A stretch of DNA of 64,000 nucleotides, from contig NZ_CM000745.1 of the NCBI RefSeq assembly GCF_000161455.1, positions 2,383,905 to 2,447,904 of the forward strand, given 5' to 3'. Numbering within the stretch: position 1 is the first letter of the stretch; each line of letters begins with the position of its first letter. The position numbers and the translations under genes were made by a program. Source of the DNA: Bacillus pseudomycoides DSM 12442 (GTDB taxonomy: Bacteria; Bacillota; Bacilli; Bacillales; Bacillaceae_G). Under the pieces are notes generated by a model. The model was given only the letters and a program-made list of their open reading frames with translations. It had not been told where the DNA came from and did not search any database. Below are positions 25,439 to 33,865 of the stretch, piece by piece.

Positions 25439-26644
25439 ATGAATCATCTTATAAAACGCTATAATAAACCAATCCGGATTCGATTATTAGGTGAGTTGTT
25501 AACTAGAACAACTGAGGCCATGTTAGCAATTATTTTTATTGTCCATGTCAATAAAGCACTAGAAGGTAATGTGATTATGACAATGCTTCTGTTTGGATTG
25601 CAGCCACTTTCTGATATTGTGTTCACAATCATTGCTGGAGGTGTAACAGATCGCTACGGTAGAAAGAAAATTATGTTACTCGGATTATTCGTGCAAGCAA
25701 TTGCAATAGGCGGATTTGTTTTTGCTGAATCAGTCCTATTCTTTGCTTTGTTATATGTAATGAACGGTATTGGCCGCTCCTTATATATTCCTGCTCAGCG
25801 TGCACAAATTGCCGATTTAACTGAACAAAAACAACAAGCTGAAATATTCGCTGTTCTTCAAACAGTAGGAGCTATCGGTGCTGTGATTGGTCCATTCATC
25901 GGTGCCTTTTTTTACAATAGTCACCCTGAATACTTATTTGTCATTCAAGCTGTAACTCTCCTGCTGTATGCCATTCTCGTTTGGACACAACTGCCAGAAA
26001 CAGCTCCAATCATTCAAACTAATGAAAAATCAGCACAAGTAACAACACGTACACAGTTTATTTTTAAGCATTATGCTATATTTGGACTCATGATATCTAC
26101 TCTTCCGATTAGCTTTTTCTATGCCCAAACTGAAACAAATTATCGTGTATTCGCAGAAGATATCTTTCCAAATTTCTTATTTGTTCTCGCATTTATCTCG
26201 ACTTGTAAAGCTGTAATGGAAATCATCCTGCAAGTTGGTCTTGTCAAATGGTCTGAACGATTTTCAATGCCTAAAATAATTGTAATTTCATATATTTGTT
26301 ATACATTCGCTGCTATTGGTTATGGTTATTCTACAACATTATGGTCACTCTTCTTCACATTGCTTTTCCTGACAATTGGTGAAAGTATTGCTTTAAATCA
26401 CTTACTACGATTTGTTTCCAGAATAGCACCAAGTCACAAGCGGGGATTATATTTTTCTATCTACGGCATACACTGGGATATTTCTCGAACGTGCGGTCCT
26501 GCTATAGGTGCAGTTATATTAAGTCATGTAAGCGGCGGCACTCTATTTTATATTTGTGCCTGCTTATTAATAATTGGTGGAATCATTCAAACTTATTTTG
26601 TATATTCAGTAGAGCGTAATAAATCAAAAGAGCTGTTCTTATAA
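25439..26644 (+). CDS. MFS transporter (MdtG/SetA-like exporter)
   Basis: The 401-residue protein has 12 hydrophobic segments, motif A in loop 2-3 (GGVTDRYGRKKIMLLG, about 62-77) and a related loop after helix 8 (FSMPKI). RNRs such as RSLYIPAQRAQIADL (about 112) are typical of small 12-TMS efflux permeases. AAAGGGGGAAATGAAGA precedes the ATG. It is divergent from an SgrR-type regulator, which probably controls it. The substrate may be a sugar phosphate analogue or drug; this cannot be read from sequence. Its 3' end forms part of the terminator hairpin. Confidence 0.87.
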   Translation: MNHLIKRYNKPIRIRLLGELLTRTTEAMLAIIFIVHVNKALEGNVIMTMLLFGLQPLSDIVFTIIAGGVTDRYGRKKIMLLGLFVQAIAIGGFVFAESVLFFALLYVMNGIGRSLYIPAQRAQIADLTEQKQQAEIFAVLQTVGAIGAVIGPFIGAFFYNSHPEYLFVIQAVTLLLYAILVWTQLPETAPIIQTNEKSAQVTTRTQFIFKHYAIFGLMISTLPISFFYAQTETNYRVFAEDIFPNFLFVLAFISTCKAVMEIILQVGLVKWSERFSMPKIIVISYICYTFAAIGYGYSTTLWSLFFTLLFLTIGESIALNHLLRFVSRIAPSHKRGLYFSIYGIHWDISRTCGPAIGAVILSHVSGGTLFYICACLLIIGGIIQTYFVYSVERNKSKELFL

Positions 26645-26661
26645 CAGAACGGCTCTTTTTC
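26626..26661 (+). terminator. Terminator overlapping the MFS stop codon
   Basis: AAAGAGCTGTTCT / AGAACGGCTCTTTTT forms a 13-bp stem (one wobble/mismatch) around the TAA at 26642, followed by T residues. Confidence 0.82.
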
Positions 26662-26842
26662 TTATATCAACTACCCTGCCATATTATTAACACTGTCCTC
26701 TGTGGAAAACTCTACATGTATATATTCTTTATTCATAATTTCTTCCTTAAAACATATCCTATTTATTTGTTATACTGAATAGATAATAGGAAAATTTTAC
26801 TGGGTTTGATAACCATTTTATTCACTTTAAAGAAGAGGTATA

Positions 26843-27205
26843 ATGAATAAAGCTATCGACATACAATATCTGTGTCATTTAATATATCAAACATTTTCAA
26901 TTCCTGTTCATTTTTTATCTACAAATAATGATATCTTATATGAATTTATTTCTAACGATAGTTGTAGTCCTTTTTATTCCTCTAAGAAAGAACAACTAAA
27001 TGACCTTTATCAAAAAAATGATCCCTATAACTTTCCACTCATCAAGACCAATCGTTATCTAGAAAATTTTGTTTTAATTCACATAGTAGATCATGAATAC
27101 ATGGAAGGAACTCTTATCATTGGCCCTTCTGCATACCCACGTTTATCAGAAGATATGGTTATTGAACTCATGAATGAATTTGCACACAATTGCAATAAAG
27201 GCTGA
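26843..27205 (+). pseudogene. N-terminal fragment of an AraC-family-like regulator
   Basis: The 120-residue frame (IDIQYLCHLIYQTFSIPVHF, then SPFYSSKKEQLNDLYQ and LIIGPSAYPRLSEDM) looks like the N-terminal sensory part of the large B. cereus AraC/YesN-type regulators (usually about 380-400 residues) and stops abruptly without the PAS-like core or the two-helix HTH domain. The following 245 bp contain no continuing frame in any phase. A good AAGAAGAGGT site precedes the ATG, so a short protein can still be made. I read it as a 3'-deleted gene; an independent small protein is possible. Confidence 0.5.
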
Positions 27206-27410
27206 CTTCTAGTGCACTCTTTCACTCGGTTATGTTGGATAATTTTTATCTTTTACAAGTAAAAAGCTTCACTTTTCAAATGTCCGAAGAAACTTTTTCA
27301 TGGTATGGATGCTCCTTTGAGCAGATATCCTCCTTCTCTACTAATAAATTGTTATTTTTTTAGATTTCTGCTAACAATTTGTATAATCATTTTTGTGAAA
27401 TTTATCCAAA

Positions 27411-27441
27411 ATAAAAAAGCCGCCCTATTAAAGGCAGCTTT
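27411..27441 (-). terminator. Terminator of the 27452-27847 gene
   Basis: On the minus strand AAGCTGCC / GGCGGCTT (one G-U pair) followed by six T residues, about 11 bp after the stop. Confidence 0.75.
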
Positions 27442-27451
27442 AGCTATGTAT

Positions 27452-27847
27452 TTATACTTCAATACTTTTTCCATCTTCAACGATGTGGTAAAGTAAATGA
27501 GCTAAATGATGAATTGGACCATATTCTTCCTCTTCTTCATCTGTTTCACCTTGGAATTCAAGGTCATTTAAGTAAAGTGCTAAAAATTGATAGAATAATT
27601 TCAAATCAAATCCGTAGCAAGCACTTGGCTCTTCATGATCTCCTTCATATTGCAACATTAAGTATTGTTCATTGCCTTCTGCATCTTCTGCATCAAAGAA
27701 TACAAAGAAACCAACATTTGTATCTAGATCAAATAGATGACGAGTACCGTTTTCTGTTACTTTATTGAAGTCCTCTTCACTTAACTTATGTACTGTTGTT
27801 GCTTTTGCATTGTCTTCTTGATGAAAGTTTACTGTAAATGATTTCAA
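27452..27847 (-). CDS. Conserved cytosolic protein, unknown function
   Basis: The 131-residue acidic protein begins MKSFTVNFHQEDNAKATTVH after AGGAGGTGTAAGC. It has no membrane segment or signal peptide, a run of glutamates (TDEEEEEYGP near residue 105), and a C-terminal amphipathic stretch with repeated histidines (IHHLAHLLYHIVEDG). No catalytic motif is visible. Strong ribosome binding site and clean codon use show it is a real gene. It looks like a B. cereus-group conserved hypothetical; no functional family is recognised. Confidence 0.8.
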   Translation of the reverse strand: MKSFTVNFHQEDNAKATTVHKLSEEDFNKVTENGTRHLFDLDTNVGFFVFFDAEDAEGNEQYLMLQYEGDHEEPSACYGFDLKLFYQFLALYLNDLEFQGETDEEEEEYGPIHHLAHLLYHIVEDGKSIEV

Positions 27848-27904
27848 TGCTTACACCTCCTGATTGTATAACAGTAGCATAACAGATTAGGACAAATAAT
27901 ACAA

Positions 27905-27934
27905 AAATGGATCGCTGACAATTTTCAGCGATCC
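27905..27934 (-). terminator. Terminator of the GlsB-like gene
   Basis: GGATCGCTGA / TCAGCGATCC stem directly after the stop codon at 27943; on the minus strand it is followed by ATTTTTGT. Confidence 0.75.
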
Positions 27935-27942
27935 ACCTAATT

Positions 27943-28191
27943 TCATTTTCGCATTGCACGCAGTAATAAGCTGACAATAAAAATTAAAACAATGGCACCA
28001 ATTAATGCTGGAATAATTGCATACCCTCCGATAACCGGTCCAAACGTACCCAATAACAATGTTCCAAGCCAAGAACCGATTATCCCAGCAATAATATTTC
28101 CAATCACACCACCAGGTACATCTTTACCAACGATTAAACTTGCTAGCCATCCTAAAATACCACCAACAATTAAAGACCATATAAATGCCAT
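27943..28191 (-). CDS. GlsB/YeaQ/YmgE family stress-response membrane protein
   Basis: The 82-residue protein is the typical transglycosylase-associated (Transgly_assoc) family: three transmembrane helices with glycine zippers, SLIVGGILGWLASLIVG, GVIGNIIAGIIGSWLGTLLL and PALIGAIVLIFIVSLLLR. Family members are induced by general stress (sigma-B in Bacilli) but have no proven biochemical activity. The start follows TAAGGAGGTATAGTG-type sequence. It is a monocistronic gene with a compact terminator. Confidence 0.88.
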   Translation of the reverse strand: MAFIWSLIVGGILGWLASLIVGKDVPGGVIGNIIAGIIGSWLGTLLLGTFGPVIGGYAIIPALIGAIVLIFIVSLLLRAMRK

Positions 28192-28439
28192 ATCACTATA
28201 CCTCCTTAATTTTACAAAACAAAAATAATACCTATAAATTATTGCTTACCATTAGTTATGCTACTATTTTTGATAAGTTATACCTTAAATGCCACGTATA
28301 GCTTTTTATACAATTGAATTAGTACAGTTTTGTATCCATTCAAAATAAATTATTTTTCCAAACCATATTATTCCTCGATGATCTCATAGCCTTATTCCCT
28401 AAGAACAATCTGGTTTCAACATTGTTCTCATAAATTTTT

Positions 28440-29190
28440 TTAAAACGTTTGATAGTTAAAATCAATGGCCATTCTTTGTACAGACCGATTATCAAATCTT
28501 ATGGGTTCAGCAATCTTTCTAAAATCAGCTACACTTTGTCCTCGAGTTTCGTCATTTGTTGTACTTATCCATACAGCAGACTTTTTATATTCAAAGATAT
28601 TATCATTCATTAATGAAATAAACGGTAATAAATCATGAATGGGACTTCTACCAATTCCACGGTATTCTTTTTTATAAAAGTTCTCATAATAAAAATCAAT
28701 CATTGGCTTAATTAGTTTTGCTAGCCCTGTTCCCTTTTCATTAATAATGTTTCCATTTCAGGAGTAATAAGTGCCTGCTGCGTTACATTTAACGGATAAA
28801 CACTAACATTCTTGGCATATTTCATGACAATATTAGTTGCAATTGGATCTCCATAAAGTGAACCTTTAATCAGTGGGGATTTTCTTCATCCCCCTCTGAT
28901 TATTAGTTGAACGAATCGGGCTTTTATGGGCAGTTGGTTCCCCACCTAACTTCTTTGCTTTCGCTGAACTTTGAGGTGGGGGTCTTACTGCCCGTTAATG
29001 CGGGGTAAAAGTTAGCTTCTGAAACAGGAGTAACATTACCTGGAAATAAAAATGCGCCACCCATTATATAATAAGCGCATACTTGGTCCATTACATCTGG
29101 ATACAAAAGAAATAATATTGCATGTTTTATCGGCATAAATTAAAGCAACTGCATCATCGATACCCAAATCTCCAAAAAAGATTTTTTATT
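28440..29190 (-). pseudogene. Inosine/uridine-preferring nucleoside hydrolase, decayed
   Basis: Pieces of one IUNH protein are recognisable on the minus strand: the metal-binding start GDLGIDDAVALIYA (about 29175-29135), then an abrupt jump to YPDVMDQVCAYYIMGGAFLF and PGNVTPVSEANFY (about 29100-29005), then GDPIATNIVMKYAKN after a 152-bp insertion (28852 down), and finally KLIKPMIDFYYENFYKKEYR with GRSPIHDLLPFISLM to 28440. Between the first and second pieces about 100 residues are deleted; the 152-bp insert and a further indel near 28740 break the frame again. The catalytic Asp cluster survives at the N-terminus, but no intact enzyme can be made. Confidence 0.82.
28853..29004 (-). mobile_element. 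152-bp IS200/IS605-type end remnant (possible orphan omega-RNA)
   Basis: Excising exactly these 152 bp rejoins the nucleoside hydrolase codons for ANFY and GDPIA with no target duplication, as expected for IS200/IS605 elements, which insert 3' of a short motif (here TTTTAC on the minus strand). The insert folds strongly: GGGCAGT / ACTGCCC (28928-28934, 28987-28993) encloses CCCCACCT / AGGTGGGG (28940-28947, 28974-28981), and a further hairpin GGGGAT / ATCCCC lies at 28875-28893. Read on the minus strand, it begins with what looks like the last codons of a TnpB (LTGSKTPTSKFSESKEVRWG). TnpB-element right ends double as the scaffold of the omega guide RNA. No tnpA or tnpB is present. Confidence 0.68.
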
Positions 29191-29265
29191 AACTCCTCTC
29201 ACCCTCCTCATCATTTTCTACTATTATTATTATGCGAAAAAGACAAGGCGGTGAAACAGTATCAA

Positions 29266-29294
29266 ATAAAAAAACCGCCTATTTACTGGCGGTT
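29266..29294 (-). terminator. Terminator of the LytTR-ABC operon
   Basis: AACCGCC / GGCGGTT (29273-29279, 29288-29294); on the minus strand it is followed by seven T residues. It lies 70 bp after the permease stop. Confidence 0.83.
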
Positions 29295-29364
29295 ATATGG
29301 AGATAATAAAATTGTTTATATTTTATTCAACTATCGTGTATTTTTCACTATGAATACAATTTAT

Positions 29365-30090
29365 TTACCTTTTCATTTTCCTCTTAAAGCCCAAAACAGC
29401 GATTACGAAGATAATGATTATATAACCAACTACCCATAATAAAGGTACAACAAGATCACCATATTCACCAGATAAAGCAAATCGTGTAGCATCAACCGCA
29501 TGAGCAAATGGCAATGCATAACCGACTGTTTTAAACGTACCACCAATCATATCTAACTTAAACCAAGTGCCACTTAACCATGTTGTAAGATTAACAAAAA
29601 TCGCAAAAATCCCACCAACTTGCTTATCCGTAAAATACGTACCAAGTAGTAGACCAAATCCAATATAAAGCATTGCAATGATAATGAGTAGAATAGTGGC
29701 ACCTAATACATTCGCATTAAATGATAGACCTAAGAAGAATGCTGAAATAAAGCAAATAACAATTTGAAGAATGGCAACCGGTAATAGTGGAAGAGCGTAC
29801 CCAGTAATATAATCAGAGGCAGACATAGGGGAAGCAAACATCCGCATTAAAAATGAACTGCTTTTATCCTTACCAATCAGCATCCCTGAAAATAACGTAA
29901 TAAAAGAAAAACTGAAAACGATTACACCTGGCGTTAAGTTTTCTATATGATAAAGGTCCAAAGGCATATTTTTCTGCATGATTGAAAAAAGACACATAAT
30001 AATAACCGGAAGCACAATCCCAAAAAGAAGCGTCAGAGGATCTCGTAAAATCTCCTTACGATTACGTGAAGCAAATGCTAAATATCTCAT
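29365..30090 (-). CDS. ABC-2 type transporter permease
   Basis: The 241-residue membrane protein has six hydrophobic segments and the ABC-2 conserved loop around LIGKDKSSSFLMRMFASPMS after the second. It is the last gene of the operon LytTR regulator - DUF3021 protein - ATPase - permease and overlaps the ATPase gene by 4 nt (ATGA), so it is its partner. It belongs to the DrrB-like/YadH-type export permeases; the substrate may be a drug or lipid, not readable from sequence. Confidence 0.87.
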   Translation of the reverse strand: MRYLAFASRNRKEILRDPLTLLFGIVLPVIIMCLFSIMQKNMPLDLYHIENLTPGVIVFSFSFITLFSGMLIGKDKSSSFLMRMFASPMSASDYITGYALPLLPVAILQIVICFISAFFLGLSFNANVLGATILLIIIAMLYIGFGLLLGTYFTDKQVGGIFAIFVNLTTWLSGTWFKLDMIGGTFKTVGYALPFAHAVDATRFALSGEYGDLVVPLLWVVGYIIIIFVIAVLGFKRKMKR

Positions 30091-30815
30091 AGTCCGCCTC
30101 CCTCTTCAGTTAGTGTAAGGAAAATATCTTCTAAAGAAGATTGTCCCGTATTTTCTTTTAACTCATCAATCGTTCCAAGTGCATGCAATTTACCACCATG
30201 CATAATACCGACGCGATCAGCAAGTGCTTCTACTTCTTCTAGATAGTGCGTCGTTAAAATAATCGTGATTTTACCCTTTAATTCAAGTAGAGTCTTCCAC
30301 AGATCATGTCTAGCACGAATATCAAGTCCTAGTGTTGGCTCATCTAAAAAAATGATTTGGGGAGACGAAATAAGTGCCATCGCAATGCTTAGCCGGCGCT
30401 GCAACCCACCTGATAATGTTTTTGCTTTATTTTTTGCTCGCTCCGAAAGTCCAAACTTTGTCATCATTTCCACCGCTTTTTGCTTAGCCTCTTGCTTATT
30501 GCTTCCATAGATACTCGAGATGAATTCTAAATTTCCCTTTACAGAAAGATTCGGAGCTACCGCAGTTTCTTGCGGAGAAATGTTTATTTTTTGTTTTACT
30601 GCCGTAGGGTTTTTGATGATACTATCTCCTAACATCAGTGCATCGCCACTTGTAGGTGTAAGTAAGCAACTAAGCATTTTAATCGTTGTTGTTTTTCCAG
30701 CAGCATTTTGCCCTAAAAGTGCGAAGAATTCTCCCTTCTTAATCGTCAGTGAAAGATTGTCAACAGCTGTGCGCTCTTTAAATTTTTTCGTTAGATTTTT
30801 TATAATTATGGCCAT
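30087..30815 (-). CDS. ABC transporter ATP-binding protein
   Basis: The 242-residue ATPase shows Walker A (GQNAAGKTTTIKML, residues about 34-47, with Ala-Ala replacing the usual Gly-Ser/Ala-Gly), Q loop (NISPQETAVAPNLS), signature LSGGLQRRLSIAM, Walker B (IIFLDEPTLGLD) and switch His (LTTHYLEE). It overlaps the upstream DUF3021 gene by one base and the permease gene by four, so all are co-translated. DrrA-like export ATPase by family. Confidence 0.9.
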   Translation of the reverse strand: MAIIIKNLTKKFKERTAVDNLSLTIKKGEFFALLGQNAAGKTTTIKMLSCLLTPTSGDALMLGDSIIKNPTAVKQKINISPQETAVAPNLSVKGNLEFISSIYGSNKQEAKQKAVEMMTKFGLSERAKNKAKTLSGGLQRRLSIAMALISSPQIIFLDEPTLGLDIRARHDLWKTLLELKGKITIILTTHYLEEVEALADRVGIMHGGKLHALGTIDELKENTGQSSLEDIFLTLTEEGGGL

Positions 30816-31285
30816 TATTCATCACTTCTCCCTTCAAATTGCCTTGATTGAATCGCAGCATTAATTTTTTTTATATCATTCTTTGAAATCATGTATTGAA
30901 TAGTCCATGTGATGACATACGTACCTAAAAAACCAATAAAAAAAATCAGTGTGCCTATAGATGTTTTGGGCATCCACAGTAGCGTTACAATCGGCCCCCA
31001 TACTAGTGCTGTTATACAAAAATGAACGATGTACTGTTTTAGTAGACTCCACTTCACTATGTCAAAAACAAGCGAACTTGTAGCGAATGTGACCCCAATC
31101 AGCCCTGTTAACAGTATTTGTACCGTGACAGCTGACATCTTACTAACAAATAAAGAGCGAAACTGTTCCACAACTGGCATATATTCTCCTTGACCTAATG
31201 GGAGCGAAATAAGGAGTTGTACGATTTCTCCAATAATCACACCGATAACAAAACCACCAACAACTCGACTAATTATATTTTTCAA
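30815..31285 (-). CDS. DUF3021 family membrane protein
   Basis: The 156-residue protein has four transmembrane segments (about 8-28, 45-65, 80-103 and 112-132) and a basic C-terminal tail (QSRQFEGRSDE). It matches the DUF3021 type, which is almost always encoded immediately downstream of a LytTR-domain regulator and is thought to modulate that regulator from the membrane. Here it lies 12 nt after the LytTR gene and overlaps the ABC ATPase start. That pairing supports the assignment. Mechanism unknown. Confidence 0.83.
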   Translation of the reverse strand: MKNIISRVVGGFVIGVIIGEIVQLLISLPLGQGEYMPVVEQFRSLFVSKMSAVTVQILLTGLIGVTFATSSLVFDIVKWSLLKQYIVHFCITALVWGPIVTLLWMPKTSIGTLIFFIGFLGTYVITWTIQYMISKNDIKKINAAIQSRQFEGRSDE

Positions 31286-31297
31286 GATATTTTCACC

Positions 31298-31738
31298 TCA
31301 TATTCCGAACAGTTTCTTAATTTTTGAAACATAGCGTCGAGAAGCATACGTTTTGATATTCCCTGTTAATGACACGCCAATTGTTCCTGTCATACTAATA
31401 TCCATATTCGTAATCATTTTAATGTTAACAATCTCTGAATTTGAAATACGAACAAAAAATTGACTATTTAATTTCTCTTCCAGTTCATATAACCTTGAGC
31501 GAACGGTATAAATACCAGCAGCGGTTTGGAGAAATACCTTCTGTTTCTCTGTATAGATTCTAACGATATCTTTACATTCAACAATTTCAACACCTCTTTC
31601 TGAAAATACAGCTAATGAATCCATATGAGTCTCCGATAGTCGCTTCATAATATCAGATATCTCATCTGTCATTTTATCCGTTAGAATGATAATTTTCGGC
31701 TCTTTATAAGATGGATCAATCGACACTTCAAACTTCAC
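31298..31738 (-). CDS. LytTR-family DNA-binding regulator
   Basis: The 146-residue protein starts at a GTG (31738). Residues 1-45 form a short N-terminal segment, and residues about 50-146 are a LytTR domain (VECKDIVRIYTEKQKVFLQT, then GIYTVRSRLYELEEKL, FVRISNSEIVNIKMI, and YASRRYVSKIKKLFG at the end). It has no receiver domain, so its activity is presumably controlled by the partner DUF3021 membrane protein. Two direct-repeat LytTR boxes precede its own promoter, indicating autoregulation of the operon that includes the ABC exporter. Confidence 0.87.
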   Translation of the reverse strand: MKFEVSIDPSYKEPKIIILTDKMTDEISDIMKRLSETHMDSLAVFSERGVEIVECKDIVRIYTEKQKVFLQTAAGIYTVRSRLYELEEKLNSQFFVRISNSEIVNIKMITNMDISMTGTIGVSLTGNIKTYASRRYVSKIKKLFGI

Positions 31739-31765
31739 TTCACCACTTCCCTTTCACTCGCTCTA

Positions 31766-31794
31766 AATATAAAAGCTATTTAAGTTACTGTAAA
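31766..31794 (-). promoter_or_regulatory. Sigma-A promoter of the LytTR operon
   Basis: On the minus strand, -35 TTTACA (31789-31794) and -10 TATATT (31766-31771) are separated by 17 bp. It lies about 28 bp upstream of the lytTR start codon. Confidence 0.65.
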
Positions 31795-31802
31795 TGGATT
31801 TT

Positions 31803-31834
31803 CGATAACCGGTTGTTTTCACACGATAACTGGT
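31803..31834 (-). promoter_or_regulatory. Two LytTR-type boxes (direct repeats, 21-bp period)
   Basis: On the minus strand ACCAGTTATCG (31824-31834) and ACCGGTTATCG (31803-31813) are direct repeats whose starts are 21 bp apart, i.e. two helical turns, the classical LytTR arrangement. The downstream box ends 8 bp before the -35 element, the position of an activator. Confidence 0.62.
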
Positions 31835-32087
31835 CAAAAAACAAATATAACAATTAGATACTCCAGGAACATATTCTTTCTTTACAATAAATAGGCACAC
31901 AAAACAGATCTTCTGTGTGCTGATTCAACTTATGTATTTCTAAATAAAAATCAATTTATTAAATTATTTTTTCATATAGATGTATAGCTTATATAGGAAG
32001 GAACGAAATATTCAAAATACTTTTTCATTAAAAAGTTCTCCCCTATTAATTAAATAACTTTTTACATTTCTATTATACATGAATAGA

Positions 32088-32116
32088 AAAAACGACACTG
32101 TATTTTGTGTCGTTTC
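32088..32116 (-). terminator. Terminator of the DUF3970 gene
   Basis: ACGACAC / GTGTCGT stem; on the minus strand it ends in six T residues. It lies about 50 bp downstream of the 32161 stop. The rest of the 31835-32087 interval shows no gene, only an imperfect hairpin around 31892-31920. Confidence 0.72.
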
Positions 32117-32160
32117 GGCTCTCTATCATTAAACAATTTTATTGTTTTTAAAGGACTTTA

Positions 32161-32352
32161 TTATTTGTGAACAGCATTTTCCATCTTTTTATACGACAAA
32201 TATGCTAATACATTCTTACTTGTATCATATTTAGGATTGTTTCCTTTTTTCGGCTCTCTAACATGTGTCTTTTCAAACCCAGGAATTTCAGGCATTTTCT
32301 CCAAAAATTCAACAATCTCTTTTTCCGTTCCCTCAACGCGTACACGAATCAT
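32161..32352 (-). CDS. DUF3970 family small protein
   Basis: The 63-residue protein opens with MIRVRVEGTEKEIVEFLEKM, a beta-alpha start, and ends with YLSYKKMENAVHK. This matches the small DUF3970 family of Bacilli, of unknown function; the fold may be a small ferredoxin-like RNA- or metal-binding unit, but no metal ligands are present. It starts after GAGGAGTAATAAC and is monocistronic with its own terminator. Confidence 0.72.
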   Translation of the reverse strand: MIRVRVEGTEKEIVEFLEKMPEIPGFEKTHVREPKKGNNPKYDTSKNVLAYLSYKKMENAVHK

Positions 32353-32421
32353 TGTTATTACTCCTCAATTCTCTATTTCTCTGTACTAAGTATAGCGTAC
32401 TGAGAAAAGACTGCAAGAAAA

Positions 32422-33216
32422 TTATCTTTTTAGCGTTGAACTTTTATGACATACAAACAGTGCCATCTCCGTATAAAATGATTCTACTTTATTATTGTTA
32501 AATTGTATGTTGAAGAACTCCTTCATTTCATTTGACGTTTTCATCATACAATCCGTTAACTTGGAGCGTGTTGGCGATGGGACATCCATCATGTTACACC
32601 ACCAATCAAAATTAAATTGTTTTTCAAATGTGAAACATGATTGCATTTGTAAACCTTGCTTTTCTAATAATGAAATCCACTCTGTTTTTCTAAGCGCTCT
32701 CCTGTGACTTGGATCTCGCTTTTTCTCAATAAAATTATAAAATGTATCATATTCTAGGTTTTCTGGGGAGACATTATCAATTAATATAAATAATCCGTTC
32801 TCTTCTAACTTTCGATGTACTTCAAAAATAAATTGAGAAGGGTTTGAAAAATGATGCGCTGCAATGCGACAAATAATCGTATCAAACGATTGATTAGAAA
32901 ATGGTAAATCCTCTGCATTTCCTACTACAAATGATACATTTTCATGTCCGTTTGTCTGGATAAATGCTTTCGCTTTTTCTAACATTTTTTCTGTTAAATC
33001 GAGCGCAACAACCTCTTTAAATATCGGGGCTAATAAATTAGCAACATGACCGCCACCTGTAGCGATATCAAGAAGACGAATATTTTTACGATTTTTTACT
33101 TGTTGAACGACATACTGTAAATCTGGTCCTTTTGCATGAATTTGACTATTCACATACTTTTCAGCATTACTACCAAATTGTGTTTTCACAAGTTCTTCGT
33201 TACTCATTTCAATCAT
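32422..33216 (-). CDS. Class I SAM-dependent methyltransferase (YcgJ/UbiE-like)
   Basis: The 264-residue protein carries the SAM-binding motifs I (LLDIATGGGHVANLLA, about 49-64), II (VVALDLTEKML) and post-II (NAEDLPFSNQSFDTIICR), followed by the AAHHFSNP segment typical of the UbiE/YcgJ group. The acceptor is unknown. Two starts are plausible (33216 or the ATG nine bases later) because the AGAAAGAAG site serves either. Monocistronic; the downstream gap carries only the DUF3970 gene. Confidence 0.87.
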   Translation of the reverse strand: MIEMSNEELVKTQFGSNAEKYVNSQIHAKGPDLQYVVQQVKNRKNIRLLDIATGGGHVANLLAPIFKEVVALDLTEKMLEKAKAFIQTNGHENVSFVVGNAEDLPFSNQSFDTIICRIAAHHFSNPSQFIFEVHRKLEENGLFILIDNVSPENLEYDTFYNFIEKKRDPSHRRALRKTEWISLLEKQGLQMQSCFTFEKQFNFDWWCNMMDVPSPTRSKLTDCMMKTSNEMKEFFNIQFNNNKVESFYTEMALFVCHKSSTLKR

Positions 33217-33277
33217 CTTCTTTCTACATATATTTACATATTCTTTTTCAGCAAGAATATATAAATATCCTCTTTAT

Positions 33278-33865
33278 TCAATGAACTAAGCACTCTATTT
33301 CCTTCCGATTTTCTTCTTGTTTTATATATTTACATACATTTATACCATATGCTTGTACAATGAAGGGAAGTGACAATACAAATAGTTCTTTTAACACATT
33401 CTCTTCGTATTCATCAACCCAATCCTTTGTTTCTGTACAATAATTAAAAATCAACGTATAGAAACTTCCGCATTCAATTTCTGTTTTACCTACACCTATT
33501 TCTCTTAATAGCTCTTTACATAATAACGAATGTCCATCAATAAAGCGTGGAAAGTAATAAGCATAAATCATTTCACGACACTTCTCCCTAATCATTTCCT
33601 CAAATTTAATATAGTATATTCTACTTTCAAAATAGAACGCTCCCCTTGTTTTCCCACTATACTCGCGTAAAAAATCTCCAATTGTATCATACGTATAGCC
33701 TTCATGCGTTTGATTCATATGTACTAAAATACCACTAGAGTTCACCATATATTTTGGGACTGATATGTAATAATAGACAATCCAAAAACAAAGCTTTGCT
33801 ATTATTTCCTCTTCCTGCTTCTCTAAAAACTGGTCGAACAATTTTTTGAAAAATTGTTGAATCAT
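33278..33865 (-). CDS. Hypothetical protein, B. cereus-group type
   Basis: The start at 33865 (MIQQFFKKLFDQFLEKQEEE) follows GAGGGAGGGAT and gives 195 residues. It is rich in aromatic residues (many Tyr, Phe, Trp) with several short hydrophobic helices (CFWIVYYYISVPKYM, VLKELFVLSLPFIVQAYGI) and cysteines at scattered positions, but no convincing transmembrane anchor or catalytic motif. I do not recognise the family. It is monocistronic, between a methyltransferase and a divergent MFS transporter. Confidence 0.7.
   Translation of the reverse strand: MIQQFFKKLFDQFLEKQEEEIIAKLCFWIVYYYISVPKYMVNSSGILVHMNQTHEGYTYDTIGDFLREYSGKTRGAFYFESRIYYIKFEEMIREKCREMIYAYYFPRFIDGHSLLCKELLREIGVGKTEIECGSFYTLIFNYCTETKDWVDEYEENVLKELFVLSLPFIVQAYGINVCKYIKQEENRKEIECLVH

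Noticed and set aside
30265..30864. Two plus-strand frames opposite the ABC ATPase
   Set aside because: They mirror the ATPase motifs on the antisense strand and lack start signals.
31892..31920. Hairpin GCACACA / TGTGTGC upstream of the LytTR operon
   Set aside because: Mismatched and without a T run; no gene ends nearby, so it was not called a terminator.
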